Source: Lampropedia hyalina DSM 16112
GTDB lineage: Bacteria; Pseudomonadota; Gammaproteobacteria; Burkholderiales; Burkholderiaceae_C
NCBI RefSeq assembly: GCF_900129055.1
Contig: NZ_FQUZ01000011.1
Location: 1 to 64,000, forward strand
Reading direction: 5' to 3'
Length of the DNA stretch: 64,000 nt
Part shown: positions 32,205-40,299 of the stretch, in pieces
How positions within the stretch are numbered: the first letter of the stretch is position 1
Layout: every line of letters starts with the position of its first letter
Program-made: the position numbers and the translations under genes
Notes under the pieces: generated by a model
What the model was told of the DNA's origin: nothing
Database searches by the model: none
What the model saw: the letters and a program-made list of their open reading frames with translations, nothing else

Positions 32205-33115
32205 GCGGCCTCCTTGGTGCTGGGTTGCAGGCGTCCGGCCAGAATTTCCTCGGCGAACATTTCTGCCGTGCGGCTGGCGGCGGCGGTCATGATGTCCAGA
32301 TTGCCCGCATACCTGGGCAGGTAATCGCCCAGCCCAGCGACCTCCATGAAGACGGTGACGCGCTGGCCGTCGAACACGGGGCCATTGACCAGGCGATAGC
32401 CCGGCACATACTTCTGCACCTGTTCGATCATCTCCAGTACCGACTCGATGATGCGCGGCTGATCCGGCTCCACGTCCGTGATGCAGTTGATGGTGTTGCG
32501 CATGATCATCGGCGGCTCTGCCGGGTTGATGATGGCCAGTGCCTTGCCGCGTCGTGCACCACCCACTTTCACGATGGCATTCGATGTGGTGTAGGTAAAT
32601 TCATCCAGGTTGGCGCGGGTGCCGGGGCCGATGGATTTCGAGGCCAGACTGGCGACGATCTCGGCATAGTCCACGGCCTGCACGCGCGAGACGGCATGCA
32701 CGATCGGGATGGTGGCCTGCCCCGCGCAGGAGATCATGTTCACATTCGTCTCGTTGTTGGCCGCATGGGTTTGCAGGTTCACCGGCGGTACGCACAGCGG
32801 CCCGATGGCCGCCGGGGTCAGGTCGATCATCAGCACGCCCAGTTCGTTGAGCTTGCGCGAGTTTTCGGCATGCACATAGGCGGAGGTGGCATCGAAGGCA
32901 ATCTGCACACCGTCTGCCAGCACATGGGGCAGCAGCCCGTCCACGCCTTCTGCCGTGGTTTTCAGGCCGAAGTCACGGGCGCGTTTCAGGCCTTCGGATG
33001 CAGGGTCGATGCCGACCATCCATACCGGCTCCAGCACCGGACTGCGGCGCAGTTTGTAGATCAGATCGGTGCCGATGTTGCCCGGCCCGATGATGGCGCA
33101 CTTGATTTTGCTCAT
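32201..33115 (-). CDS. dmpF: Acetaldehyde dehydrogenase, acylating (DmpF type)
   Basis: A 304-residue NAD+-dependent enzyme producing acetyl-CoA from the aldolase's acetaldehyde. The Rossmann motif [11 protein letters not shown] and nucleophile C130 ([12 protein letters not shown]) are present. The ATG at 33115 ([10 protein letters not shown]) is chosen; the open frame upstream (to 33274) is a shadow of the tautomerase gene. It differs clearly from MhpF (19474-20427), so the two copies are not a recent duplication. Confidence 0.92.
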   Translation of the reverse strand: MSKIKCAIIGPGNIGTDLIYKLRRSPVLEPVWMVGIDPASEGLKRARDFGLKTTAEGVDGLLPHVLADGVQIAFDATSAYVHAENSRKLNELGVLMIDLTPAAIGPLCVPPVNLQTHAANNETNVNMISCAGQATIPIVHAVSRVQAVDYAEIVASLASKSIGPGTRANLDEFTYTTSNAIVKVGGARRGKALAIINPAEPPMIMRNTINCITDVEPDQPRIIESVLEMIEQVQKYVPGYRLVNGPVFDGQRVTVFMEVAGLGDYLPRYAGNLDIMTAAASRTAEMFAEEILAGRLQPSTKEAA

Positions 33116-33158
33116 GCGAAAAAATCCTTTCGGTCTTGGTTCTATGGGCGCAGTCGCA

Positions 33159-33371
33159 TCACTCGTTCTGCTGGGCGGCCTGGGCGGCTTTGTCTGCCGC
33201 CGTGATGCCGCCGACCGAGAAATGCTCGGGCGTGAGTGTGTGAATGAGGATGCGTACCTGCTCGGGCCTGACACCCAGCGTGTCCACCACGCTGCGGGTG
33301 ACTGCGGCGCACAACTGGCGTTTCTGCTCGACTGTGCGTCCTTCCATCAGATGAAATTCGATGATCGGCAT
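33159..33371 (-). CDS. dmpI: 4-oxalocrotonate tautomerase
   Basis: A 70-residue subunit that isomerises 2-hydroxymuconate to 2-oxo-3-hexenedioate. After removal of Met the catalytic Pro becomes N-terminal ([12 protein letters not shown]), and the conserved arginines of the family are in [11 protein letters not shown] and later. It is slightly longer than XylH (62) through an alanine/glutamine-rich tail. The 4-oxalocrotonate branch is completed by the genes at 33403 and 35002. Confidence 0.9.
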   Translation of the reverse strand: MPIIEFHLMEGRTVEQKRQLCAAVTRSVVDTLGVRPEQVRILIHTLTPEHFSVGGITAADKAAQAAQQNE

Positions 33372-33402
33372 GTGGGGTTCCTTTCTCTTTCTGTGGGTGG
33401 AG

Positions 33403-34191
33403 TCAGACGAAGTGCAGCGAGACGCTGCCCATGTTCTGAAAACGGGCCACGATGCTGTCGCCGGGGCTTACGGCAATCGCTTCGGTGATGGCTCCGGTCA
33501 GGATGAAGCTGCCTGCCGGCAGATATTCACCGCGTGCAGCCAGATGCTCCAGCAGCAGCACGATGGCATTGGCAGGGTGGTTGAGTACGGCGGCTCCGGC
33601 TCCCGATGCCTGGATTTCGCCGTTTTTCTCGATCACCACGCCCACGGTGCGCAGGTCCAGATCGCGCGGGTTGCGGGGCCGCCCACCGCTGGCGTAGCGG
33701 GAAGACGAGCTGTTGTCGGCGATCACGCTTTCCAGGTCGAACTTGAATTTCTCAAAGCGTGAATCGATGACTTCCAGCGCGGGAATCACGAAATCGGTTG
33801 CGGCCAGCACGTCCTCGATGCTGTGGCCTGGCCCGCGCAACTCCTCGCGCAGCACGAAGGCGATTTCTGCTTCCACACGGGGGTGAATCAGTTCGCGGGT
33901 GTCGATGGCACTGTTTTCCGGGCGTGCCATGGCATTGGTCAGGATGCCGAAGCCGGGCACATGCACTCCCATCTGCTCCATCTTGGCCCTGGAGGTCAAT
34001 CCTGCCTTGAAGCCGGTGACGCGCTCGCCGCGCACCTGCCAGCGGCGGCGCAGTTCGTCCTGCACGGCATAGCCATCGGCAATGCTCAGTTCAGGGTGGC
34101 GGATGGTGAGTTTTTCGATGGTGTGGGCATGGTCTTGCGCATGCTGCACGGTATCGGCCAGTTCGCGGATGATGGTGGGAGAAAGGCTCAT
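33403..34191 (-). CDS. dmpH: 2-oxo-3-hexenedioate decarboxylase
   Basis: A 262-residue DmpH/XylI-type enzyme of the hydratase/decarboxylase family; decarboxylates 4-oxalocrotonate to 2-hydroxypenta-2,4-dienoate in complex with the hydratase encoded next to it. Motifs: GFKAGLTSRAKMEQMGV, VEAEIAFVLREEL and EVIDSRFEKFKFDLESVIADN. The first bases overlap the hydratase gene by 4 (ATGA), consistent with the known DmpE-DmpH complex. Confidence 0.9.
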   Translation of the reverse strand: MSLSPTIIRELADTVQHAQDHAHTIEKLTIRHPELSIADGYAVQDELRRRWQVRGERVTGFKAGLTSRAKMEQMGVHVPGFGILTNAMARPENSAIDTRELIHPRVEAEIAFVLREELRGPGHSIEDVLAATDFVIPALEVIDSRFEKFKFDLESVIADNSSSSRYASGGRPRNPRDLDLRTVGVVIEKNGEIQASGAGAAVLNHPANAIVLLLEHLAARGEYLPAGSFILTGAITEAIAVSPGDSIVARFQNMGSVSLHFV

Positions 34192-34988
34192 GATGCAGCT
34201 CCTGCAAAGCGGATGGAACAGGACCCCAGGCCGCCGACGCTGCAACGCAGGGTTTCGCCCGGCACACAGGGCACGAGTGACGATTGCGAGCCGGACAGAA
34301 TCACCTCGCCCGCCCGGAATGGAATTCCCAGCCTGCCCAGCGTGTTGGCCAGCCAGACCACGGCATTGACCGGGCCGCCCTGCACGGCCGCACCGGCGGC
34401 GGTGTCGAACAGCTCGCCATTGCGCTCCAGTACCATGCCAGCCAGATTCAGATCCAGTTGCGTGGGGTGCAGGCGCGTCTTGCCCAGCAGATAGACACCG
34501 CAGGAGGCGTTGTCGGCAATCGTGTCCTGAATCCTGATCTTCCAGTCGGTGATGCGCGAATCCACGATCTCGAAGCAGGGCACGACGTAGTCGGTGGCAT
34601 ACAGCACATCGGCTGCCGTGATGCCGGGGCCATGAAGATCGCGCTTGAGCACAAAGGCCACTTCGGCTTCGGCACGCGGCTGGATCAGGCCGTCCAGCGG
34701 CACGTCCTGCCCTTCCTCGTAGGCCATCCCCGAGGTCAGTTGGCCAAAATCCGGCTGGTGTACTCCCAGAAGATTCTGGATGGCCTTGCTGGTGGCTCCA
34801 ATCTTCTTGCCCACGACGGTCTCGCCTGCCGCCACGCGGCGTGCCACCAACCGGCTTTGAATCCGGTAGGCATCGTCGATGCCCAGGTCAGGTTCGCGCT
34901 CCAGCAGCGGTGCAATGGCCTGGCGCGTCAGCAGTGCGTCGTACAGTTCGTCGCCGTAGCGGTTGATGCTTTGTGAATCCAGAGGCAT
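34188..34988 (-). CDS. dmpE: 2-oxopent-4-enoate hydratase (DmpE type)
   Basis: A 266-residue enzyme converting 2-hydroxypenta-2,4-dienoate to 4-hydroxy-2-oxovalerate. Motifs: KKIGATSKAIQNLLGV, AEAEVAFVLKRDL and EIVDSRITDWKIRIQDTIADN. The ATG at 34988 (MPLDSQSINRYGDEL) is chosen; codons further up have no similarity. It is the second hydratase in the window after MhpD. Confidence 0.9.
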   Translation of the reverse strand: MPLDSQSINRYGDELYDALLTRQAIAPLLEREPDLGIDDAYRIQSRLVARRVAAGETVVGKKIGATSKAIQNLLGVHQPDFGQLTSGMAYEEGQDVPLDGLIQPRAEAEVAFVLKRDLHGPGITAADVLYATDYVVPCFEIVDSRITDWKIRIQDTIADNASCGVYLLGKTRLHPTQLDLNLAGMVLERNGELFDTAAGAAVQGGPVNAVVWLANTLGRLGIPFRAGEVILSGSQSSLVPCVPGETLRCSVGGLGSCSIRFAGAAS

Positions 34989-35001
34989 GGGAATGTCGCT
35001 T

Positions 35002-36489
35002 TCAGAGTTTGATGCAGACGTTGCGCAGTTCGGTGTAGAACTCCAGCGAGTGAACGCCGCCTTCGCGGCCAATGCCGGACTGCTTGGAGCCGCCAAAGGG
35101 GGTGCGCAGATCGCGCAGGAACCAGGAGTTCACCCAGACGATGCCCACGTCGATCCTGGCGGCCAGCCGGTGGGCACGCGAGAGGTCGCGGGTCCAGATG
35201 GCGGTGGAGAGGCCATAAGGGGTGTCATTGGCCAGACGGACGACTTCGGCTTCGTCATCGAATGGCGCGATGTGGCAGCACGGGCCGAATATTTCCTCGC
35301 GTACCACGGCTGCGTTTTCGGGCAGGCCAGTCCAGATGGTGGGCTGTACCCAAAACCCTTGCGCCAGATCGCCTGGCAACTCCGGCACTCCTCCGCCTGT
35401 GACCACGATCGCGCCTTCTGCCCTGGCTTTTTCGTAGTACGAGAGCACCTTGGCACGTTGTGCATCGCTGATGAGCGGCCCCAGCGTGGTGCTGCTGTCT
35501 TGCGGGTCTCCGGGCTTCAGGGCCTCGGCACGCTGTTTCAGGGCTGCGACGAAACGCTCGAAAATCGGCCGCTCCACATACAGGCGTTCTGTGCCCAGGC
35601 AAACCTGACCGCAGTTCAGGAAGACCGAGCGCATCGTGCCTTCGATGGCGGCTTCAAAGTCACAATCGGCAAAAACGATACCGGCGTTCTTGCCGCCCAA
35701 CTCGAACGAGACATCCTTGATGGTGTCGGCTCCGGCCTTCATGATGGTTGCGCCGGTGCGGGTTTCACCGGTGAAGGTGATGGCATCCACGTCGTGGTGC
35801 GCCGTCAGGAATGCGCCAGCCGAATGGCCCCCAAACCCGTGCACCACGTTGTACACGCCGTTGGGAATGCCTACCGCATTCATCACCTCACCCAGCAAGG
35901 TGGCTGTACCGGGGCTTTCTTCCGAGGGCTTGACCACCACGGTATTGCCGCAGGCCAGTGCCGGAGCGACTTTCCAGGTCATCAGCAGCAGAGGCGCGTT
36001 CCAGGGACAGATCACACCGATCACGCCCTTGGGCGAACGAATCGCATAGTTCAGCGCACCCGCACCGTCTGGCGTGGCAGTTTGAAAGGCTTCCGTCGCA
36101 ACGTTCTTGGCCACATCGGCAAAGATCTTGAAGTTGGCGGCACCGCGCGGGATGAAGGCATGTTCCATCATGCTGCGGGGCTGGCCGGTATCCGCCATTT
36201 CGGCAGCGACGAAATCGTCGAAACGCCGGGTGATTTCGTCTGCCACGCGGTCCAGCAGTGCGGAGCGTTCTTCCACCGACATCTGTCCCCAGGGGCCGTC
36301 CAGTGCGGCACGGGCGGCTTGTACCGCCGCGTCGATTTCCTCCTGTCCACCCTCACTCACATGGCCGATCAAGGCGTTGTCAGTCGGCCGGCGTTTCTCG
36401 AATGTCCTGCCGCTGCTGCTGGCAGTGAAACGGCCATCAATGAAATGTTGAAATTGTTTCGGATGGGGGGATGCTGGATGATGTGTCAT
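35002..36489 (-). CDS. dmpC: 2-hydroxymuconic semialdehyde dehydrogenase
   Basis: A 495-residue NAD+-dependent aldehyde dehydrogenase that oxidises the ring-cleavage product to 2-hydroxymuconate. NAD-binding region ICPWNAPLLLMTWK, general base glutamate in FELGGKNAG, catalytic cysteine in FLNCGQVCLGTERLY. The ATG at 36487-36489 (MTHHPASPHPKQFQHFIDG) gives family length. It is the first full gene of the leftward operon; no hydrolase gene of the DmpD type accompanies it, so flux would go through this dehydrogenase branch. Confidence 0.9.
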   Translation of the reverse strand: MTHHPASPHPKQFQHFIDGRFTASSSGRTFEKRRPTDNALIGHVSEGGQEEIDAAVQAARAALDGPWGQMSVEERSALLDRVADEITRRFDDFVAAEMADTGQPRSMMEHAFIPRGAANFKIFADVAKNVATEAFQTATPDGAGALNYAIRSPKGVIGVICPWNAPLLLMTWKVAPALACGNTVVVKPSEESPGTATLLGEVMNAVGIPNGVYNVVHGFGGHSAGAFLTAHHDVDAITFTGETRTGATIMKAGADTIKDVSFELGGKNAGIVFADCDFEAAIEGTMRSVFLNCGQVCLGTERLYVERPIFERFVAALKQRAEALKPGDPQDSSTTLGPLISDAQRAKVLSYYEKARAEGAIVVTGGGVPELPGDLAQGFWVQPTIWTGLPENAAVVREEIFGPCCHIAPFDDEAEVVRLANDTPYGLSTAIWTRDLSRAHRLAARIDVGIVWVNSWFLRDLRTPFGGSKQSGIGREGGVHSLEFYTELRNVCIKL

Positions 36490-36648
36490 GGTGCAGACTC
36501 TTTCGTCATCGTCGTTACCGCCAACAGGGCGGAGGAAGGGCGTACCGCACAGCGTCGCCATGCAGTCAATGTGGTGGTCAATCGAAGGTGCTGGCCCACT
36601 GCAAGCCACTTCATGGACGAAGTGGGCGCATGGCAGCCTGTTGGCCCA

Positions 36649-36750
36649 TCAGGGAGATGGAGGTGGCATCCCGGCTGCTGGATGCCAACGGGGTCTTGAA
36701 CCCAAGACAAGAGCCTGATGCTGGTCTTGCTCTGAAATGTGGAATGTCAT
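36649..36750 (-). CDS. 33-codon leader ORF before the catechol operon
   Basis: A short frame starts at ATG 36748-36750, directly after GGAGACAAAC, the same type of ribosome site used by the dioxygenase and monooxygenase genes of this operon. It reads MTFHISEQDQHQALVLGSR and stops at 36649. There is no recognisable domain. It may be a leader peptide or the surviving 5' end of a deleted gene; the 160 bp between it and the dehydrogenase gene hold nothing else recognisable. Confidence 0.35.
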   Translation of the reverse strand: MTFHISEQDQHQALVLGSRPRWHPAAGMPPPSP

Positions 36751-36850
36751 GTTTGTCTCCTTGCGCTGTTCCGTATGGAGGAACTTCTTGTGTGGTTGAA
36801 ATTTAAACAAATCAACCCATACCGTCCAATACTTTTGAATGGCACAATCA

Positions 36851-36865
36851 ATACCCAATCGGTAT
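36851..36865 (+). promoter_or_regulatory. LysR-type T-N11-A operator
   Basis: ATACC-CAATC-GGTAT is a perfect interrupted dyad fitting the LTTR consensus. It lies 28 bp before the lysR ATG and ~100 bp from the first leftward start, in the shared regulatory region, so it is the expected recognition site for the regulator controlling the divergent catechol operon. Confidence 0.65.
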
Positions 36866-36893
36866 ATTGAACAAGACCAGAAAAGGAACCTGC

Positions 36894-37877
36894 ATGAACA
36901 CGAAATTCGCAGCAGTGGAGATGCGGCACTTGCGTTATTTCGTCAGTGTGGCGCAGGAAGGCAGTTTTCGGGCCGCCGCCGATCGATTGCATATCACGCA
37001 ACCGCCACTGACCCGGCAGGTGCAACAACTGGAAGACATACTCGGTACCGAGCTGTTCGTGCGCCAGCCTCGCGGCGTGGCACTGACCACGGCGGGACGC
37101 ATGTTGCTCGAAGATGCACAGAACATCCTCTCACTGACGGAGCAGGCACTGGATCGCAGCCGTATTGCCGGACGGGGAGAGCTGGGCCGGATCGACATCG
37201 GCGTGTTCGGTTCGGCTGGGCTGAATTTCGTGCCGCGCATCATTCAGGACTATCGCTGCCTCTATCCGCAGGTCGAGGTGGTGCTGCACAATCTGGATCG
37301 CGGCAGCCAGATCAAGGCCTTGCACGAACGGCGTTTGACGCTGGCATTCAATCGCTATTTTGAGGATGAGATCGGCCTGGAGTGGGAGGTTCTCCTCACC
37401 GAACGAATGCACGTTGCCGTTCCCATATCACACCCGCTGGCCAAGCACCGGGAGCTGGCATTGGCCGATCTCACCGAACAGCCCCTGATTCTGTATCCAC
37501 GCAAGCCTCGTCCGGGGTTCATCGATCATGTCATGCGCCTCTTCCATGCCCAGAACCTGCAACTGCATCTGGAACAGGAAGTGGACGATGTGGTCACTGC
37601 CGTGGCCTTGGTGGCGGCTGGCGTGGGGCTGAGTCTGGTGGTGGACTCCTCGTGCAACCTGAAATTGCCGGGGGTGGTCTATGTGCCATTGCACCGGCTG
37701 GACAAGGCGATTGTCAATTTGTGCATGATCCACCGCAAGGATGACAACTCCCCGCTTCTGCAGAACTTTGTCAGGGTCGCCCGCAAGCAGAAGAACCGGA
37801 AAACTGCGGTCAAGCCGCAACGCCAGGGCCATTCCGAAAATCCACCTCCGGGCATGGCAGGGCACACCATTTCATGA
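36894..37877 (+). CDS. LysR-family regulator of the second aromatic operon
   Basis: A 327-residue LTTR. The winged HTH occupies residues ~6-65 (RHLRYFVSVAQEGSFRAAAD, HITQPPLTRQVQQLE); the effector domain follows in the CatR/BenM-like pattern (GRIDIGVFGSAGLNFVPRI). The ATG at 36894 follows AAAAGGAACC; another in-frame ATG at 36921 would remove 9 residues. Divergent transcription from the aldehyde dehydrogenase gene and the T-N11-A box between them imply control of that operon. A basic C-terminal tail of ~25 residues is unusual. Confidence 0.88.
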   Translation: MNTKFAAVEMRHLRYFVSVAQEGSFRAAADRLHITQPPLTRQVQQLEDILGTELFVRQPRGVALTTAGRMLLEDAQNILSLTEQALDRSRIAGRGELGRIDIGVFGSAGLNFVPRIIQDYRCLYPQVEVVLHNLDRGSQIKALHERRLTLAFNRYFEDEIGLEWEVLLTERMHVAVPISHPLAKHRELALADLTEQPLILYPRKPRPGFIDHVMRLFHAQNLQLHLEQEVDDVVTAVALVAAGVGLSLVVDSSCNLKLPGVVYVPLHRLDKAIVNLCMIHRKDDNSPLLQNFVRVARKQKNRKTAVKPQRQGHSENPPPGMAGHTIS

Positions 37878-37891
37878 AACCTTGGCGGTAA

Positions 37892-39163
37892 TCAAACCCC
37901 CAGGTGATCGCGCAGAGTCCGGCCTGTGTAGTCGCGGCGGAACAGGCCGCGTTTTTGCAGTTCGGGCACGACCTGTTCGACAAAGTCCTCGATGCTGCCG
38001 GGCAGGGACGGGGGCATGAGGTTGAAGCCGTCGGCACCGCCTTCGCGCAGCCAGCGTTCCATTTCGTCGGCAATGGATGCGGGCGTTCCGACCATGGTGC
38101 AGTGGCCGCCACCGGCGGCCAGCCGTCCCAGCAGTTGCCGCAGGGTGGGGCGTTCGACTTCGATGATGCGCAAGATCGTGGCGTAGCGTCCCTGAGGGCC
38201 GAGGAAGGCTTGCAGCGGCGGCAGATCGGGAACCGGTTCGTCCAGTGCCCACTGTGAACAGTCCTGCTGGATGAACATTTGCAGTTGCTGCAAGGAGGTG
38301 TCGGTGGGCAGCAGTTCGTCGAGTTCACGCTGTTGGGCGCGCGCTTCGGCTTCGGTGGAGGCGACGTAGGTGACCAGCCCAGGCATGACGGGAACGGGCG
38401 CGGTGCGCCCGGTGGCCCGCACGCGCTGGTGGATGTCCTGGCGGTAGGCCTGGGCGGCGGGCAGGTCGTAGGCGACGGCGTAGATGGCTTCGGCGTGGCG
38501 GGCGGCAAAGTCCCGTCCTTGTTCCGATGCACCGGCCTGAAACAGCACCGGGGTGCGCTGTGGCATGGGCAGGGTGTTGAGCGGGCCATCGACCAGAAAA
38601 TGCTCGCCCTGGTGCAGCAGCGGGTGCACCTTGCTGGCATCGGCAAAGTCGCCGCTGCGGTTCATGCGCACGGCATCGGCATCCCAGGTGCGCCACAGTC
38701 CGAGGGTGGCCCGCACGAATTCTTCGGCCCGGCGGTATCGCCAGTCGTGGTCGGGCATGGCCGGGTAGCCGTGGTTGCGCGCTTCGGCATCGAACATGGA
38801 GGTGACGACGTTCCAGCCCACGCGCCCTTGCGAGATGTGATCCAGCGAGGCCAGCAGCCGCGCCGCATGGAACGGGGTGTAGAAGGTGCTGGAGATGGTG
38901 CTGACCAGTCCGATGCGTTCGGTGGCGCGTGCCATGGCGGCCAGTGCCGTCAGTGGCTCCAGCACCCAGAATGGGCAGTCGCTGACATCGTAGGCGGATT
39001 GCCCGTCGGCAAAGAACACGGCATCGAATTTGCCGCGCTCGGCAATGCGTGCCAGTGCTTCGTAGTAGCGGATGTCGGCCAGTTGCTCGACGGCAGAATG
39101 TGGGTGTCGCCAGGCGGCACGGTGATGACCGCAGGCGAGGATGAACAGGTTCAGGTGCATCAT
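37892..39163 (-). CDS. NtaA/DmoA-family FMN-dependent monooxygenase
   Basis: A 423-residue bacterial luciferase-like monooxygenase of the NtaA/SnaA/DszA group; substrate unknown. Signature segments: RIGLVSTISSTFYTPFHAARLLASLDHISQGRVGWNVVTS (read in pieces at residues ~90-130), RAEEFVRATLGLW and VLFQAGASEQGRDFAARHAEAI. These enzymes need FMNH2 from a separate reductase, none of which is adjacent. The start is one of two tandem ATG codons (39158-39163). It lies 13 bp after a short-chain dehydrogenase gene and is in the operon governed by the TPP riboswitch at 40051-40134, which hints at a thiamine-related substrate. Confidence 0.85.
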   Translation of the reverse strand: MMHLNLFILACGHHRAAWRHPHSAVEQLADIRYYEALARIAERGKFDAVFFADGQSAYDVSDCPFWVLEPLTALAAMARATERIGLVSTISSTFYTPFHAARLLASLDHISQGRVGWNVVTSMFDAEARNHGYPAMPDHDWRYRRAEEFVRATLGLWRTWDADAVRMNRSGDFADASKVHPLLHQGEHFLVDGPLNTLPMPQRTPVLFQAGASEQGRDFAARHAEAIYAVAYDLPAAQAYRQDIHQRVRATGRTAPVPVMPGLVTYVASTEAEARAQQRELDELLPTDTSLQQLQMFIQQDCSQWALDEPVPDLPPLQAFLGPQGRYATILRIIEVERPTLRQLLGRLAAGGGHCTMVGTPASIADEMERWLREGGADGFNLMPPSLPGSIEDFVEQVVPELQKRGLFRRDYTGRTLRDHLGV

Positions 39164-39176
39164 CGTGGCGTTTCCT

Positions 39177-39962
39177 TCAGTGTTTGACCAGCCCGCCATC
39201 GACCAGCAGGTTTTGCCCGGTGATGGCGCGTGCCCACGGCGAGGCGAAGAACAGCACGGCATCGGCCAGTTCGGCGGGGGTGGTGACGCGCCGCAGCGGG
39301 GTGCTGGCGGCAATCAGATTGAAGACGGCATCGGGCGTGGCCGCCGAGGCATCGGTGGTGCGCAGCAGGCCGCCTGAGACCATGTTCACGGTGATGCCAT
39401 CGGCCCCCAGGTCTTGCGCCAGTGTGCGCGTGAGGGCCAGCAGTGCGGCCTTGGCGGCGGTGTAGTCGTGGTAGGGAACGACGGGGTTCTGCACCAGATT
39501 GGTCCCGATATTGACGATGCGGCCCAAGCCGAGCTGGCGCATGCCTGCCAGTGTGGCCTGGGTGGTGTGCAGCGCACCGCGCACGGCCCCTTCGAGTTGC
39601 TGCTGCATGTGGTTCCATGTCAGGTGGTCGGCGTGCGCACGGGCATCGCCGTTGAACTGGAAGGAGGGCAGGGCGTTGTTCACCACGGTGCTGATGGGGG
39701 TGCCGAAGTGCTGCCGCGCCTGTGCAACGAGTGCCTGCACGGCCTCGCGGTCGCAGACATCGGCCTGTACCGCCAGGGCTTGCTGTGGCCACTGGGCGGC
39801 CAGTGCCTGTGCGGCTTGGGCACTGCGGTGGTAGTTCACGACGACCCGTGCGCCTTCGCGCAGAAAGGCCTGTGCAATGTGCAGCCCCAGACCGCGTGCC
39901 GCACCGGTGACAAGTACGGTTTGCGCCGCAAGGGGCAGGGGGGATGGCTGGGTGTTGGTCAT
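39177..39962 (-). CDS. Short-chain dehydrogenase/reductase under TPP control
   Basis: A 261-residue classical SDR. Cofactor motif TGAARGLG, structural NNAL in place of NNAG, and catalytic YxxxK as YTAAK. The NADP-type preference is suggested by the basic residue in NYHRS. The substrate is not known. The ATG at 39960-39962 follows GGAGAAGAAGCC. It is the first gene after the TPP riboswitch and directly precedes the NtaA-type monooxygenase. Confidence 0.85.
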   Translation of the reverse strand: MTNTQPSPLPLAAQTVLVTGAARGLGLHIAQAFLREGARVVVNYHRSAQAAQALAAQWPQQALAVQADVCDREAVQALVAQARQHFGTPISTVVNNALPSFQFNGDARAHADHLTWNHMQQQLEGAVRGALHTTQATLAGMRQLGLGRIVNIGTNLVQNPVVPYHDYTAAKAALLALTRTLAQDLGADGITVNMVSGGLLRTTDASAATPDAVFNLIAASTPLRRVTTPAELADAVLFFASPWARAITGQNLLVDGGLVKH

Positions 39963-40050
39963 GGCTTCTTCTCCTTGGAATCGGGCAGGAAATGCGTGCC
40001 AGACGAAGAGGCCATGCCCCGACCCGGCGCAATGGCCGGGCAGGGCGGGT

Positions 40051-40134
40051 GACATCCCTTCGCCAGCATGAACTGGATCAGGTTCAACGGGTGTGATCTC
40101 AGCCCTGTCCAGCGTGGACGGGACACCCCGTGTC
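40051..40134 (-). ncRNA. TPP (thiamine pyrophosphate) riboswitch
   Basis: Read on the minus strand, the THI element consensus is well conserved: GGGGTGTCCC at the 5' side, GGCTGAGATC, then CACCCGTTGAACCTGATC, CCAGTTCATGCTGG and GCGAAGGGATGTC closing P1. The aptamer ends ~90 bp before the dehydrogenase ATG. In that gap a CCCGGC/GCCGGG hairpin without a T-run is visible, so control is more likely at translation initiation or by Rho. It implies that the dehydrogenase and the monooxygenase are turned off when TPP is plentiful. Confidence 0.93.
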
Positions 40135-40299
40135 GGTGTGCGCTGAAAGTGCGCGGGATGATTGTAGTTCTTCCACGGTATGGTTTTGCGCCTGAATTGG
40201 CCATGCAGGGGCCTATGATCCAAACCTGAAAAGAATGGATCGGTGGCGAGGGCTGGCCGCCTCTATTCATGCTTTGAAACTTGCCAGCACGGAACTGTT

